Source of the DNA: Knufia peltigerae
Taxonomy: Eukaryota; Ascomycota; Eurotiomycetes; Chaetothyriales; Trichomeriaceae
Reading direction: 5' to 3'
DNA length: 64,000 bases
Assembly: GCA_030247855.1 (NCBI GenBank)
Contig: JAPDRN010000069.1
Span: 123,426 to 187,425, forward strand
This document shows positions 1 to 11,636 of this stretch, piece after piece. The notes below the pieces were generated by a model. It was given only the letters and a program-made list of their open reading frames with translations. It searched no databases and was not told where the DNA came from. Every line of letters starts with the position of its first letter. Position 1 is the first letter of the stretch. The translations under genes and the position numbers were made by a program.

Positions 1-2186
1 TAACTCTCCCATACTTGTTGTCCCATGGCCACAAGCCGATTGAACAGTTCATCTCTCTCACTGAGCGCCATCGCACGATATTTCTTGCCGTCCTTGGTCA
101 CAATTTCAATTCCATCTTTGACTTCTCTGCTCGTGGCCCATCCGACCACTATCTTGCCTTTCCAACCAAGACCTCCAATCTTTTTGATCTCAATGATGTC
201 AGGTATCGAAACGGCCCAGTCGGGCTCTCGTGGCATGCTCTCGACGCCTTCGTCTCCATCAAGGTGGGTGGTGAAATACACACATGGCGACGCCGGTCTG
301 TGGCCTTTTGCTGGTGACACCCTACTGTCCACGTACACAGCACCCTTGCGGCCATTGTATCGTCCTTTGAATTCCACCGGCCCTTCAACAGGCTTCTGCC
401 TCATCTCATCTCGTGAAGGCAACACACCCAACTTTTCCTTGGCATGATGAGATCCAAGAGCAGCTCGGGCAGAGTCTGTCGCGAGTTTCGTTTCGACTCC
501 CCCAGCTGTGGTATGTTTGAATGCAGACATGAGCTTGGCCCCGAAACCTCCCTTTTTCTTCTTTTGATCTTCACCCTCCGCGGCTTCTTCTCCGCTCGGC
601 TGATCCACCGTGATAGCATCTTCGATTTCAGATTGTGTGGCGTCGAGTCCACCATCGGTAATTGCATGTTTGTCGACATCGTCTGCTGGCTTGTCGGGAG
701 GGGGTTGCTGAGATTTTGGTGGGGGAGGCAATGGAGCTCGGTTGGCTTCACCAATTCGAAGCAAGGTGACGGTAAGCTGTGCATTGGTCGGTACGCCTTT
801 GAGCAGCGTGTTGCGAATTTCCAGATACTTTGGCCAGTCGGGAATCTTCTCGTTCAAAAGCGCAATACCTCGTTGCATCAATGGATCAGAGAAAAAAGCA
901 AACCCGGTAAAGAACGTGGTGCCCTTGACAACCCACTGTGACTTGACAAACAACGAGAGCAACAGAAGCGGGACGAAGATGGCACCTAATTGAAGGCGCT
1001 TATTCTGCTCAAATGGTGGTGTAGGAGACAAAGCATTGGCTAAACGCTCCCAGCCATCCGAGATATCCCCAATGGCGTGCATGGCAGGACGCATCTTGGC
1101 CCAAACAGCTGCCTCCATAGGTTGCTTGGTCTTGTCATGAGCTTTCTCTGGAGTACCACCCTGCGCAGCGGAAGAAGCATCGGCAGCGCTGGTCGCAATC
1201 TTTGTCGGGTCAGGCATACCACTGTCCAGAGTCTTGCTGCCACCTTCGTCATCTGGGTTTGATTGATCATGACGACCGGCGGCACTTGAGATGGCCACCG
1301 AAGCAATGCCATTGACGAGGTTACTCGCTTCCTGTTCGACAGCTTCGCCTTTGTATTTCTCCGGGGCACCAGTCACACTATCAGTACTTCCTAGTACTCC
1401 TGCTTTCGGCTTCTGCACACCGCCTGTTTTGTGGTTCACGAGAGCAATCGGCGCAGGAGGGAAGAGGATGTCGCGTGAGCGTGGCACTGTGATCAGCACG
1501 ATTAGGGTTGCCAATATAGTGGGAACGATAAAGTCGAAGATCCATGCCAGGAAGTAGATTGCAGCGAAACCAGCCGTTCGACGTGGCTCACGCCATGATC
1601 TCAGCCTTGCAATGTGTTTTCCAAAAGCAATGAAGCCAACGATAACTGTCATGTACAGTCGCTCAATGTTGGCGCGCAGTTTGTCAGGGGAGAAATCATC
1701 CTCTTCGGCAATGTTCAGATCCAATCCTCCTGGTGGTGCTTCCGGGATGGCTTTCACATGGTACATTTGCTGGCGACGTTGGTTAGCCTAGACTCTGACC
1801 ATTCTCTTCCTTGCTTGTATTGTACTTGCCTTGTTGAACCTTCTCACCAACGTCCACAGATCTTCATTTGGCAGTCCACCCACCAGAGTCCCTACACCCA
1901 CAGCGTTGGCTTGCCATCCTAGATTGGTTGTGCGATTTTCCCTACCAGCCTTTTGAGCCGAACCCAATACTTCATGATCACCCGCACCGGTGGCCAATTG
2001 GTGGCTTGTAGAAGTGTTTTGGCCCAGAGGAGCCTTGTCCGTTGCCGTTATTGGTTTCGAGGCCTCGGTGATTCGTTTGCGAAATTCAGAATCTGGGTTC
2101 TCTTCTGCAGGCGGAGTGGCCCCTCCGTCGCGGAAGACATAGCCCGGAGCGGGCATGATAAAGGGTCTTTGCAGAGTTTCTGGTGG
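1..2186 (-). CDS. DUF3292-like membrane protein, 3' end cut off by the window edge
   Basis: About 708 codons are visible, as exons 2186-1830 and 1769-1. The first part reads PPETLQRPFIMPAPGYVF. It is followed by a glycine-rich stretch, hydrophobic spans near IVGFIAFGKHIARL and FAAIYFLAWIFDFIVPTILATL, a later hydrophobic stretch (IFVPLLLLSLFVKS), a lysine-rich linker and a C-terminal beta-rich part ending VWES at the edge. I recognise this as the fungal DUF3292 family, whose function is unknown. The exon join uses a GC donor (AAG|GCAAGT) and is fixed by reading frame. The true N-terminus lies upstream: an ATG at 2389 opens MTPSDAPSERTQ, and an intron ending at 2310 leads to AAWIEQPP. The last join to position 2186 could not be made with canonical splice sites, so the 5' end is open. 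The gene follows the DUF3433 gene on the same strand. Confidence 0.75.
1770..1829 (-). other. GC-AG intron in the DUF3292-like gene
   Basis: The donor reads AACAAG|GCAAGT and the acceptor GTCGCCAG|CAAATG. Removing these 60 bases keeps the frame open on both sides (RFNK then QMYHVK). The only GT nearby, four bases downstream, would break the frame. AG|GCAAGT is the usual sequence of GC-AG introns. Confidence 0.75.
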
Positions 2187-2898
2187 CTGTGAGGTGTGCA
2201 AAGGAAGTAGAAGGAAGACCAGTATGTGTTTAAGAAGAGTGCTGGACGATATCTCACAAGGACAGAAAATGTTTGCTGCGTACCCAGGTGGTTGTTCTAT
2301 CCAAGCAGCCTGCGCAAAAAGCCGTTAGCGATGGGCGGATGGGTTGACGTCACTTGCGTCCTTTCGCTCGGGGCGTCACTAGGCGTCATTAGGGGCCACT
2401 AACAGACGCTTAACGGATTCTCGTAGGCGCCCGTGAGCCCCGATCGCCCCCCAGAATCCCTATCATCAACCAATCGTCAGCCGTCGCCAATCTGCACTGG
2501 GATTTCATCTCTTTGTCTCCTCAGACATTTGTACCCACCACTTCCTTTCCTGGCCTTCCGTCTTCCCACTTTGATTCACATGCCAGCCAAGTTGGTGGCA
2601 GGACGTGCATTGACCAGGGCGTTTGGCTTGCGTAAGTGCTGTTGATATGAATGACGACAAACTCTCCCTTTCTCCCAATCGTCCCATTTCAATACAAGCA
2701 ATGGAGGAACAAGAGTTCAAACAACACATCCCAGCCTCATATGGCTCATATTTGCGTTTCATTATGCCAAAAAGCTCCATATCTATCCAGATTCTTACGG
2801 GGTATATTCCGCGTGATATGTCTCTCAACCTGTCACTCATATCAAATCATTACCTATCCAACCAAATCCCATCGACATCCCTTGGACATTAACCACAT
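2187..2898. other. Intergenic stretch, probably with 5' exons of the DUF3292-like gene
   Basis: This lies between the DUF3433 gene and the DUF3292-like gene, both on the minus strand. On the minus strand, a plausible first exon (2389-2354, twelve codons) and second exon (2309 to about 2284) of the DUF3292-like gene can be seen. The rest, 2400-2898, holds nothing I recognise. Confidence 0.4.
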
Positions 2899-5479
2899 CT
2901 ATACAGAATAAAATGTTTCGTGAGGCTGCAGTGGGCCTGCTTGTGCCATCGTATATGGTTTTCCATGGACGTATCGGCTTCTCATCGGTTCCTCGTCAAT
3001 CGCGCAATGGATTTGACCATCTCGACCACGAAACCAGCCCAGACCATAGCGTTTGCCCAGTCCCATCAATCGTTGCTCCATTTGTTTATTGTTCAAAGTC
3101 TCGGTATCGATGAAATCGGTGAGCATGTTGCTCGAGTATATGAATGCCAAAATAGCCGCAATGGTGGACGGCTCTCGTGGTAAGAACGGATGGCGTCGTC
3201 TCCAGAACACTATTGATGTCGTGCAGATGACAATGACAAGGATCGTCACCGAAAGGATAAGCGAAGCCCAGAACGAGGCGAATGTTTCGTCGCCACTGGA
3301 GTCGTCCTTGTCTTTCAGTTTCAAAAAAACCTCCGAATTGACGGAAAACGAACTCACAGTGACGGTGAGAACGTCTAGGAGAAGCGACGAGAACCCTACC
3401 AATGCCACGAGATAATGATGGTTCCAGAGAGCTTTGCACGTGATCCAACCATACACTGTTGCTTGGTAATCGAGTGTTAGGCTGTTCTCAGGCCTGGCGT
3501 TTCCCTTGGAAAGCTGATAGAACGGTTCGATGAGCCTAACATCGGCTTCGAAGGTGCTGAAAATCAATTTCAAGGCGGTTGCAACGACAATCGGCAACCA
3601 CGGTACAGCGTTCGGGACCACTCGGGCTGGCGTCAACGTAATAACGAGCACTGCCACCATGCAGATGACCATGAAGATGAGGAAAGGAATACCAAACTCC
3701 AGCCGAAGCATGATGGGGTGCGGACTAGTCAGCTTCTTTTCACTGTCCAGCACAGGGTCACTGGTCGAACTCAATTCACCTTGCCAGATGGATGATTTAT
3801 AGAGCACATATCGTCTGTGCTGAAGTCGTTTGTGGATCTTGCCTCGTGTGGCCATGTCTAATCCAGAGAAGTCTTGCAAGATATGCGATTTGGTAGCCAT
3901 GGACGCAATTCCGGCAATTCCTTTCGGATCACTTAGCAGCCCAGACTTCCGCCGGAGCTGGAAGAACAAGACCACAAGAACGAGAGCCACGACCAGGTAG
4001 CTTGCCGATAGAAGGCGCGACCATACTGGTTCAACTTGGAGCCAGTAGTGCTTTTCGTCTGAATCACCGCAACCTCCGGAATTGCATTCGGGATTCGGAT
4101 TGGTCTGCATATTGAGGGAAGGATTCTGGAGCGAGGGGCCGACCATGGATGCGACGATGTTTCCGGTGGTCGAAAATAAGACGGCGTATTGCTTCAGGCG
4201 GAAGGCCTTGAAAGGTACAAAGTATTGAAACATGGTGAGATGATCTAAATTAAGACTGGCCGAAGCCAGCGCTCCGCCGGGTCGTGACAACTGATAAAAA
4301 GGTTCCAGTCGGCGTATGTCGAAATCCATGATCGAGAACAGAACAGCATAGACGATGCAGACCATGGTTGGCAAGTCTATCGCAGTTAGACACAGTTTGA
4401 GGATGGTCAAAAGTGCACTTACACTTCCAGGCGAAGAAATCCCATGTTGAGATCTCAGCCACATGATTGAAAGCAAGGAGCCCGCTGTTCTCCTTTGCGC
4501 GCCTCTGGGATTTTTGGCACAGATATTCCTGAATGCCGGCCAAGGCAACTGCAAGGGTCAACAGAAACAGAATGTAAATGCTGCTCATGGAGAAGGGCTT
4601 CCAGTTCGGAATATCTGGATCTTCAGGGAAAAAGTAGCTCTTCGTTTTATGTGGCATGATGCTTTGCCGGTCCGATGTCGTGTCAAACGCTCGACTCGCT
4701 CGGTTGTCTGGCTGACCGCCTTCCAGTGAGCTCAAGTCGACCGCCTCCTCTATTTCGACGATCATATTTTTCTTTTGTGCGAGGTCCTGACCCAACTGTC
4801 GCACGGTCTTAGCTCGATCGACGCCACTGCTTACACCGTCGCCAGAACCTCCTGTTGATCGCCTCACAACTTTAGTCGGGTCGCGTCTCAACTGCACGCC
4901 TATGTCTCTCATCCCTTCTCCCACGGATCGACGCTTCTCCACGAAGCTGCGAAAGTCGGGTTTCCGTCCTGTGCTTGTAGGAGAAGTGTATGCCGTGTCT
5001 TCTCCGGGGCGTGATACATCTAAATGAGACATATCATTGAGTTCCCAACCCAGGCCTTCGAGAGACGTGATATCCACCGTGCCAGCGGCGATATCGTCCT
5101 CGTCGTCAAGTGTCGCATACTGTTGTCCTTTTGATCTCTTTGTAGAACGAAAATGAGGCCGTCCGACAGGCGCATATCTGGTCGTCAATCGTCTTAGCAT
5201 TGACGAGGCATTGGATGGGCCTGAGCTTAGCCGCCGAGCTTTTGTCGGCGTCGGCGGCTCGATCATTTCAAAAGAACCACCGCTCTCATCAATCGATCCT
5301 AATCGCTCCTCCCTAGAATTCCCTCTCGAATGTCGCCCTCTGTAAAATGTTGCCGGCTCTGCGGCAGTAGTGGCAGTTGCCCTCGTATTGGGAGAAACTC
5401 TACTTAGGAGCCCGATCCCATCTCCGGACGATGGTCTGGTCCCAGACCTCGCTGTCGAAGCATTGTAGCGGTCGTCCAT
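2899..5479 (-). CDS. DUF3433 multi-span membrane protein
   Basis: Exons are 5479-4423 and 4376-2899 (844 aa). The 46-nt intron joins STWDFFAWK to YLPTMV, the shape typical of the family. The first 280 residues are a disordered, charged cytosolic tail. The rest is two tandem DUF3433 units, each with a hydrophobic span followed by a short motif of the form DFDIRRLEPFYQLS (second copy DVRLIEPFYQLS). There are about ten hydrophobic segments in all, and the tail after the last span reads GLGKRYGLGWF. The family is fungal and of unknown function; a role in the plasma membrane or vacuole is only an inference. The start is the first ATG of a long open frame (MDDRYNAS). Confidence 0.85.
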
Positions 5480-6777
5480 GACGATAAATCGGGGTTATCG
5501 AATGACTTGTGCGCAAAACAAGTCCAGTAGAATCACCTCAAGCTCATGGCCGGATGTTTGACGACATAGTTGAAGTTGAGCATGCTGGTCAAGTCTTGAA
5601 ATAGATGACCCTCTAGCCTGGGTATAGAAATGCACCTTATCCGAGCGTTTGGGTGCCCCGAGTGCTCCTTTCCCGTTAACAGCAGTATAAAAAGTGCACG
5701 ACGTGTTATGGATGTAGAATGATCAGTTCTCAGATTCGCAGATACAGAAAAGACCTAGAATTGCGACTGCTAAGCGACCTTGTACTCGAGGAAATTAACT
5801 CGCGCCTACGGATTCGTAGGGCGGACGCTAAACTTAGTCGTTTTAGGCGATCCAGAGGTTGCGCAGAAGATGATTAGACAAACGGCGATCAAAGATGCAT
5901 CAGGATTCGGGATGCAGGATTTTGGTAAGTTGGGATTGAGTATTCAATAAGAGAGAAACAGCTGCAGTTTGTGGCATTGAGATGAGTTGAAGAGAAACGT
6001 GCTTGAGACAGGAAAGGTCGGAGGATTGGCGGACTCGCAACGGACTACTCTACTGTATCTTTTTCAGCTGTTCTAGCTAGCTGCAGCTTATCCGACCCTC
6101 CCAGATGTGTAATGCGTCCGGCGCCAACCAAGTTCCACGACCTGTTGTATCCGTCCGTCGTTATTAAGCCCTGTAAGGCGGCTGAACTGAATCTTGGGAA
6201 CGACAGGGGCCGCTTTTCCCCTCCCCAGACCTTGTTCTCGACCGGGCCTTGACACCGTGATTGGGCCACTGGCAGCCACCTATCTTGAGCGCCCGCAGCC
6301 CTACAGAGTACAGCCAGCGATTTCTCGGGACGACTCAAGCCAGTGTTTCGCCATTTCTCCATTTCTTGGTACTCGTACGGAGTAGTATGTCAGCATCTCG
6401 TTCCCTGGCCCGGCGACAAGTCGTTGGCTCCAGTAATCCTCTAAGCTTAATCGTTGTGACCTGATGACCACTGTCTTCCACGATGTATTGCTCAGATCGT
6501 TGGGGCCAGGATGCATCGGAGTTGAACAGCGGTTGTCTGCCGGAGACAGAAATACTTTTGATGGGTCATTGACACGCTCCGTTTCTTCCACTTGCACCGT
6601 GACACCTTCGTCAACATTGGGACATCAGGCAAAATGTTGGCGACCTTCTCAAGCGTGGCCCAATGTGTCGAGAACCAATTCGACGCGCAGCTGCTGCCAT
6701 TTTGTACTCGTGCTGGGGTGAATGTCACAGAGAAGCCCTTTTTCGTCCTGCCACGGAAAGCCTATCACGATCAAATG
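5480..6777. other. Intergenic region between SEC11 and the DUF3433 gene
   Basis: It holds the upstream region of the DUF3433 gene (minus strand) and the downstream region of SEC11. A TATAAAAAG sequence at 5686-5694 faces the plus strand, away from the DUF3433 gene. One TACGGAGTA copy lies at 6376-6384. Several open frames of 60-105 codons occur on both strands, but none resembles a known protein. Confidence 0.4.
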
Positions 6778-7398
6778 TTATTCTCTTTGCAGAATAACCA
6801 TCAATCCCATGATGCCCAGCATCACACTCTTCAACCATGGATGCTCACTGAGCATAATTGTAACATATCCCACTGCTGGTATATAACCGCGAACACTCCC
6901 AATGATATCTTCCTTCCTGTCCAGGTAGCTTTGTCCGCGCGCATAGAGCTCGACGTCATCCGCCACGTTGTTGTCGCCTTTTGTCAGAAGTTTGGGTGAG
7001 GACTCAGACATGTAACCACTAAGACAAGTTGTTAGTATTGATCGATCCTATGAAGAAGGTTGCGAGACATGCCTCGCGTCTGCCTCGACTGCGGCTGCTG
7101 GAGCGTAACTTCGAACAACGCGATGAACAATTGGGATGTCTTTGCCCTTGACATTGTATACCACAATTTCTCCCACTTCCGCTGTCTTGTCTCGGTTCCA
7201 AAGGAAGAGTAGATCACCACGCTGGAAAGCTGGCTCCATAGAACCACTGAGAACTACCACAATTGGCGATGGAGAGTCTGAGGCGACCGAGAGGGATTTC
7301 CATAGCATAAAGGCCGTGGACAGAACAAGTGCGAAGTTAAGGACTTGTGAGAGGGATTGGCGAGGATTGGAGAGGTAGGGAGCGAGTGATGATAACAT
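6778..7398 (-). CDS. SEC11: Signal peptidase complex catalytic subunit SEC11
   Basis: This is the membrane serine protease that cuts signal peptides from secretory proteins in the endoplasmic reticulum. Exons are 7398-7073 and 7018-6778 (188 aa, usual length for the family). One N-terminal span covers residues 15-35. The S26B catalytic elements are all present: Ser53 in SGSMEP, His92 in PIVHRV and Asp124/Asp130 in KGDNNVADD. The end, GYIPAVGYVTIMLSEHPWLK to LQRE, is typical of fungal SEC11. I chose the Met of MLSSLAPYLSN, which matches the usual fungal N-terminus; an in-frame Met 18 codons upstream also exists. The 54-nt intron has a GC donor (GAG|GCATGT) and a TACTAAC branch site. The loop at the splice junction is longer than in most homologues and serine/alanine-rich. 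Confidence 0.93.
7019..7072 (-). other. GC-AG intron in SEC11
   Basis: The donor is GCGAG|GCATGT. A branch site TACTAAC lies close to the acceptor TTGTCTTAG. The phase-2 join gives ADA-S-GYMSE. The nearest GT donor, three bases downstream, leads straight to a stop, so the GC donor is the one that fits. Confidence 0.75.
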
Positions 7399-7929
7399 GG
7401 CTGCAGGTTGCTGTTGATTTTGAGAGTCTATGCAGTTGGATGTCAGGGTCACCGGGTAGTTGATAGCACCACACTTTGTTGTTGTCAGTCTCTAATTCTA
7501 ATAAAATGCTATAGTATGCACAGCAGCGTGAAAGCCAGGTGGCCGCAGTTTGTAGACACCGCAGCCTTACTAGCAAACAACTGAGGTAGAATCATCCTAC
7601 CCGACATTTAACCGAAACGCGATAATGTTCGAGGCCACTCAATTGCACCTCAACATCGACACTACAAGTTTGCAAGAGATGTTGATAGCTATTCTCGAAA
7701 ATATGGACGTGCATAGTACCCTTACGTATATGATGCTCAGAATGCTGGGTGATGCTGGTAGTGGTCAGGATGCACTATGATAAGCCTTCAATGATTGACA
7801 AGCAGGCAAGAGAACTGCCTCGATATCGCCTGCTATGGCAAGATAAAAGATGAATTATGATATCACAGCAGTGATTCACAAAGTACGGAGTATAACTACC
7901 CGGTAAGGATGGTTTCAAAGCTGGCAAGG

Positions 7930-7945
7930 GTCTTTTATAAAAGAC
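7930..7945. repeat. 16-bp perfect palindrome containing TATAAAA on both strands
   Basis: GTCTTTTATAAAAGAC equals its own reverse complement. It lies about 530 bases upstream of SEC11 and about 960 upstream of the J-domain gene start. Confidence 0.8.
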
Positions 7946-8096
7946 TTGTATTGAATTGCATACCGAAAAGAAGCATATGAGGGATGCATACTGTAGATCT
8001 TCGCGCCCGGGAGCAGCCTTTGGTATTTAAATAGTGGTCTTTTTGGGGGGGCGCTGGCCTATCCTGGGCGCCTATGGTAGGTAAGGTAGGTGTTTC

Positions 8097-8123
8097 TACG
8101 GAGTAGACACGGAGTACGGAGTA
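8097..8123. repeat. Cluster of tandem TACGGAGTA motifs
   Basis: Two full 9-mers (8097-8105, 8115-8123) flank a third CGGAGTA sharing bases with the second. This is the densest group of the motif in the first 20 kb, within the divergent SEC11/J-domain intergenic region. Confidence 0.8.
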
Positions 8124-8822
8124 CCTACAGTAATAATACTCGTAGCCAACCTAACTTGCGCAAGTCCCGAGCCTATTGTAAATAAACTGCAATGTCCACT
8201 TTTCGCGTTATACCCAAAACCGCTACATGTTTGTCAAGGGCCATTCATTGCCAACTCATCACTACATCACTTCAAGTCGGCTACATTGAGCAACAGTTAC
8301 TTGGCTCCCGACCAAGTCCTCAGTGAGACAGACGACACTAATCTCTATTGACCTACCACACTCTTCCTCCACAATCCACGCTCCCTGCAGAGCTAGCAGC
8401 CCGCCGACTTACAACAGTGCGCAGGAACCGGCGAACAAATTCTCCTCCACCCATTGTCCAGTGATTGCTACGACGCTCACTTGTTCTCTTGATAGGCTCT
8501 GAGGCTCCCGACATAATCAGCAATATCGAGCGAACGAATGATTGACTCGAGAAGGCAAATCCGTCGCTGACTTTGGCTTGTTCTCGTCACCTGTTCTACA
8601 CAACCTTCCCATCGATTCACTACCTCGCGACAAACCTGGAAAATCTACGCAATTTGTATCACCTTGACCGGAGGTCTTCTGCAAGCTCTTACTTGTGCTG
8701 CAGCCGCCTTGTCAACCAGGCCAGTCGGATCCCTTGATCTCGCATACGCCGTGGTCTCCTCCATATCTCAATTACGGCCCGATCCCTGACTGCCGACTCT
8801 ATTCAACGTTCCGAGAGAAAAC

Positions 8823-8873
8823 ATGTTGATGGCAATAAAGAGAAGGAGCATAATTGACGAAACACATTGCTAG
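8823..8873 (+). promoter_or_regulatory. Possible upstream ORF in the leader of the J-domain gene
   Basis: An ATG at 8823 opens 16 codons ending in TAG at 8871-8873, 33 bases before the main start codon. If the mRNA leader includes it, it could lower translation of the J-domain protein. That the leader extends this far is inferred, not shown. Confidence 0.35.
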
Positions 8874-8906
8874 GTGACAATCTCGTGAGGCCACTCCACG
8901 GCGACA

Positions 8907-11636
8907 ATGGTAAAAGCGGATGTGAAGCGTGACTATTATGCGGACTTGGAACTGCCCTCCACCGCCGATGCCGAAGAGATTAAGAAGCAGTTCAGATATC
9001 TTGGTATGCAGGACTTTTTCTTCGGCTTTTGATACATGCTGACCTCAACAGCGAAACAGCTCCATCCCGACAGGAACCCCGGGCATGAAGTGGAAGCCGT
9101 GCCCAAGTTCCAGGCCGTTCAGGCTGCCCACGAAATCCTAAGCGATCCGGTCGAGAAATCAAAATACGATGCTGCGCGAGCAAAGATCGCCGCAAGGAAT
9201 GCCGCTGCTGCCGCTGCAAACTACACTGACCCCTATGGATTTGCGAGATCGACCACTACCAAGCAGAATTCGACACCACATTTCCCATTCCCACCTCCTC
9301 CAAAGGCTACGCAAAGAGGAGTGCCCCAGACACAAAAGCAACAGGCCTCGAGAGGTGCAGACAAGTTCAATGCCTTTACTCGGAACGCACCTCAGTCCTG
9401 GGACAGGGCGAGGTTTGACAACGCAAGAGCAGATGCAGCTCGTGGATTTCCAAACATGAGGACGACACACCCGACTCAGAAGATGCCCCCAACAGCGCCC
9501 CGCCAGGCTCCCACTGCACCAAAGCCACAATCTACGTCGGATGTTCCTCACGTCCCCAATGTTCCACCAACAACCTTTCCCGGTCTATCAAGAACTGCAA
9601 GCACGAGAAAGCAAGGGTATACACCCGGGACTCATGGCACAGATGACCAACAAGCTCCCCGGTCGGCATATGCCTACGTGAGAGGGACTCGGGGCCCACC
9701 ACAGACTTCAACTCACATGTACAACCAAGATGGAACTCCCATGCAGTCACCTCCTATGTCAAGAGTTAGGCCTGGTGTCAGCCCCTTGCGACCGACTCGT
9801 TCAACCGATTACACTATGAATCAGGATTTTCCAGATGGCTCTCGTCCATCTTCAAGATATGCTGGAGCAGGTGGTGAGAGGACGGATATTCATGGAGACA
9901 CCATGCATCACAGATCGTCAAGCGTTCGAAATTCCCCAATTGACCGTCATTGGGACGAACCCGGGCCCTTCGGAAGACCGCCTTCCAAGTTTGAACATGT
10001 TCCTCGACATCGTAGTGCGAGTCCAGGCATGAGAAACGCGGGGAGACACGCTGAATTTTCTTCCGACACCTCATCCGACGAAGACGACACCTATAATGTG
10101 AACGCGAGACCAAAGGCAACACCACGGAGCCGACCTAGACCTCGAACCGCCGCCTTTGCTGACAATCCAGGTCTCACCGGGTCATTCCCTAGTACTAACT
10201 ACACTAGAATCGTGGATGACAGCAAATACCAGTTTCCCGCCCCCGAATCCCGAGAACCATCTCGCAAGCCATTTGCTGGTGAACCTTTTCCTGCCACCGA
10301 AGAGCACAAGATGAGTGATGCACATGTTAATGGTGGGCATGAGGAGGCTTCGGACGGACCCAAGTATGCACGCTCCCGCACCCTTTCTTACCCCTGGTCA
10401 AGCCGAACAGCAATTGGAGCGAACCCTTCACGTTCTGCCTATCGAGGCCTTTCGTTCAATGGTTTTCCGGCTTGGGCGGTGCCAGCGTCCGTGGTTCCAC
10501 GGATGAGCCCGTCTGCTAGGAAAGGAACAGGCCCATTTGTTGCTGCGCAGAGCCCTATTGCGAATCGCGTACTTCCCATTTGTAAGGAACAAGCTGACCC
10601 GAGTCATAGTCGTGAGGCTCAACCGCCGTCCAAATTTTCTGCTGATGAGTGGCATGACAAGTTGAACGTCGACGACATTTTCCGCCCGACCGATTCACAA
10701 ATGCGCAAATCACCGTCCAAACTGAATCGTAATGGTAGTAAACCCGGTACTCGTGGGAGAGGGATGTCTAGAGGGGTGGATCAAGAAAGCAGCTCATCCG
10801 CTGATCGTGCTGAGGACTCCAAGGCCAAAGCAGCTGCATTCCAAAAGGGAAAGTTACCACCGGATTGGGCGACCAAAGTGAAGCCAACTCCACCTCCAGG
10901 AGAGACACGCACCGCAAGTGATCGGACAAGCCACGGTTCACATTCCACGGATGATTCGAGAGACCAGTATGTGGTAGTCGAGGAAGATATAATGGACGTG
11001 GACGATACGCCTCCTGTTAGGACCAATTCCAATACGACTCGCTCGAGTCCTACCGAGGCTCACTCTAGCAAAAGACGCTCATCACCTGATGGCGGTGTGA
11101 ATCTGCGAGATTTCGCACAACAGGCACCCTTTGCTTCTACTGCAGCTGGATTGAAAGACCTGGACGATCTCGCGGCACACTTGCCATTCGAGTCAAAGTC
11201 AGAGGAGAAATATGAGAAGCCGTCGACTAGACTGCGAGCTCTCAATCTGCCGAAGCCACCAAAAGTGGTGGTTCCACCGGCAGCAGACCGGTTGGATCAG
11301 GCCAACTTCTTGCAGTACGTGGACAATATGAACGCGTACATGCAAGACTGGAACCATTTCAATGCCAAGATGATCGAACATTTCCGAGGTCGACAAGATC
11401 GAGTATGTGGCACCATGTCACATAATTGGATCAGTATGCTTGGAGATGGCCCGGATGCTGACAAGGTAGACGAGAATGGGACACAAAAAGCGGGTTATGC
11501 TGCATATCTGCAATGGTTGCAGGATGATGCTCAATGCCGACAATGGTGGGATCATGCCAACGAGAAGCACTTACAGTGTATGGAGGACCTGGGACGTATT
11601 CGAGAAGTCGCCAGGCGAAAATTTCGTCCGTCATGA
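8907..11636 (+). CDS. J-domain (DnaJ-like, type III) protein
   Basis: Exons are 8907-9003 and 9052-11636 (893 aa). The J domain is at the very N-terminus (YYADLELPSTADAEEIKK, HPD at residues 37-39, then RNPGHE and YDAARAKI). This domain stimulates the ATPase of an Hsp70 partner. The 47-nt intron interrupts the J domain just before HPD, and without it no J domain would be read. There is no G/F-zinc finger array. The middle 600 residues are low-complexity and rich in Pro, Ser and Arg. The last 110 residues are a conserved-looking folded part (NFLQYVDNMNAYMQDWNHFN, then HNWISMLGDG, ending RREVARRKF-like). The client or compartment cannot be told from the sequence, and nuclear or cytosolic location is an inference from the lack of any signal or membrane span. 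Confidence 0.88.

Larger units (their letters stand above)
7399..8906. other. Divergent intergenic region, SEC11 / J-domain gene
   Basis: This 1.5-kb stretch should hold both promoters. It has TACGGAGTA copies at 7884-7892, 8097-8105 and 8115-8123, and a 16-base perfect palindrome at 7930-7945. The last 500 bases are pyrimidine-rich and look like the long leader of the J-domain gene. No protein-coding gene was recognised. Confidence 0.5.
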
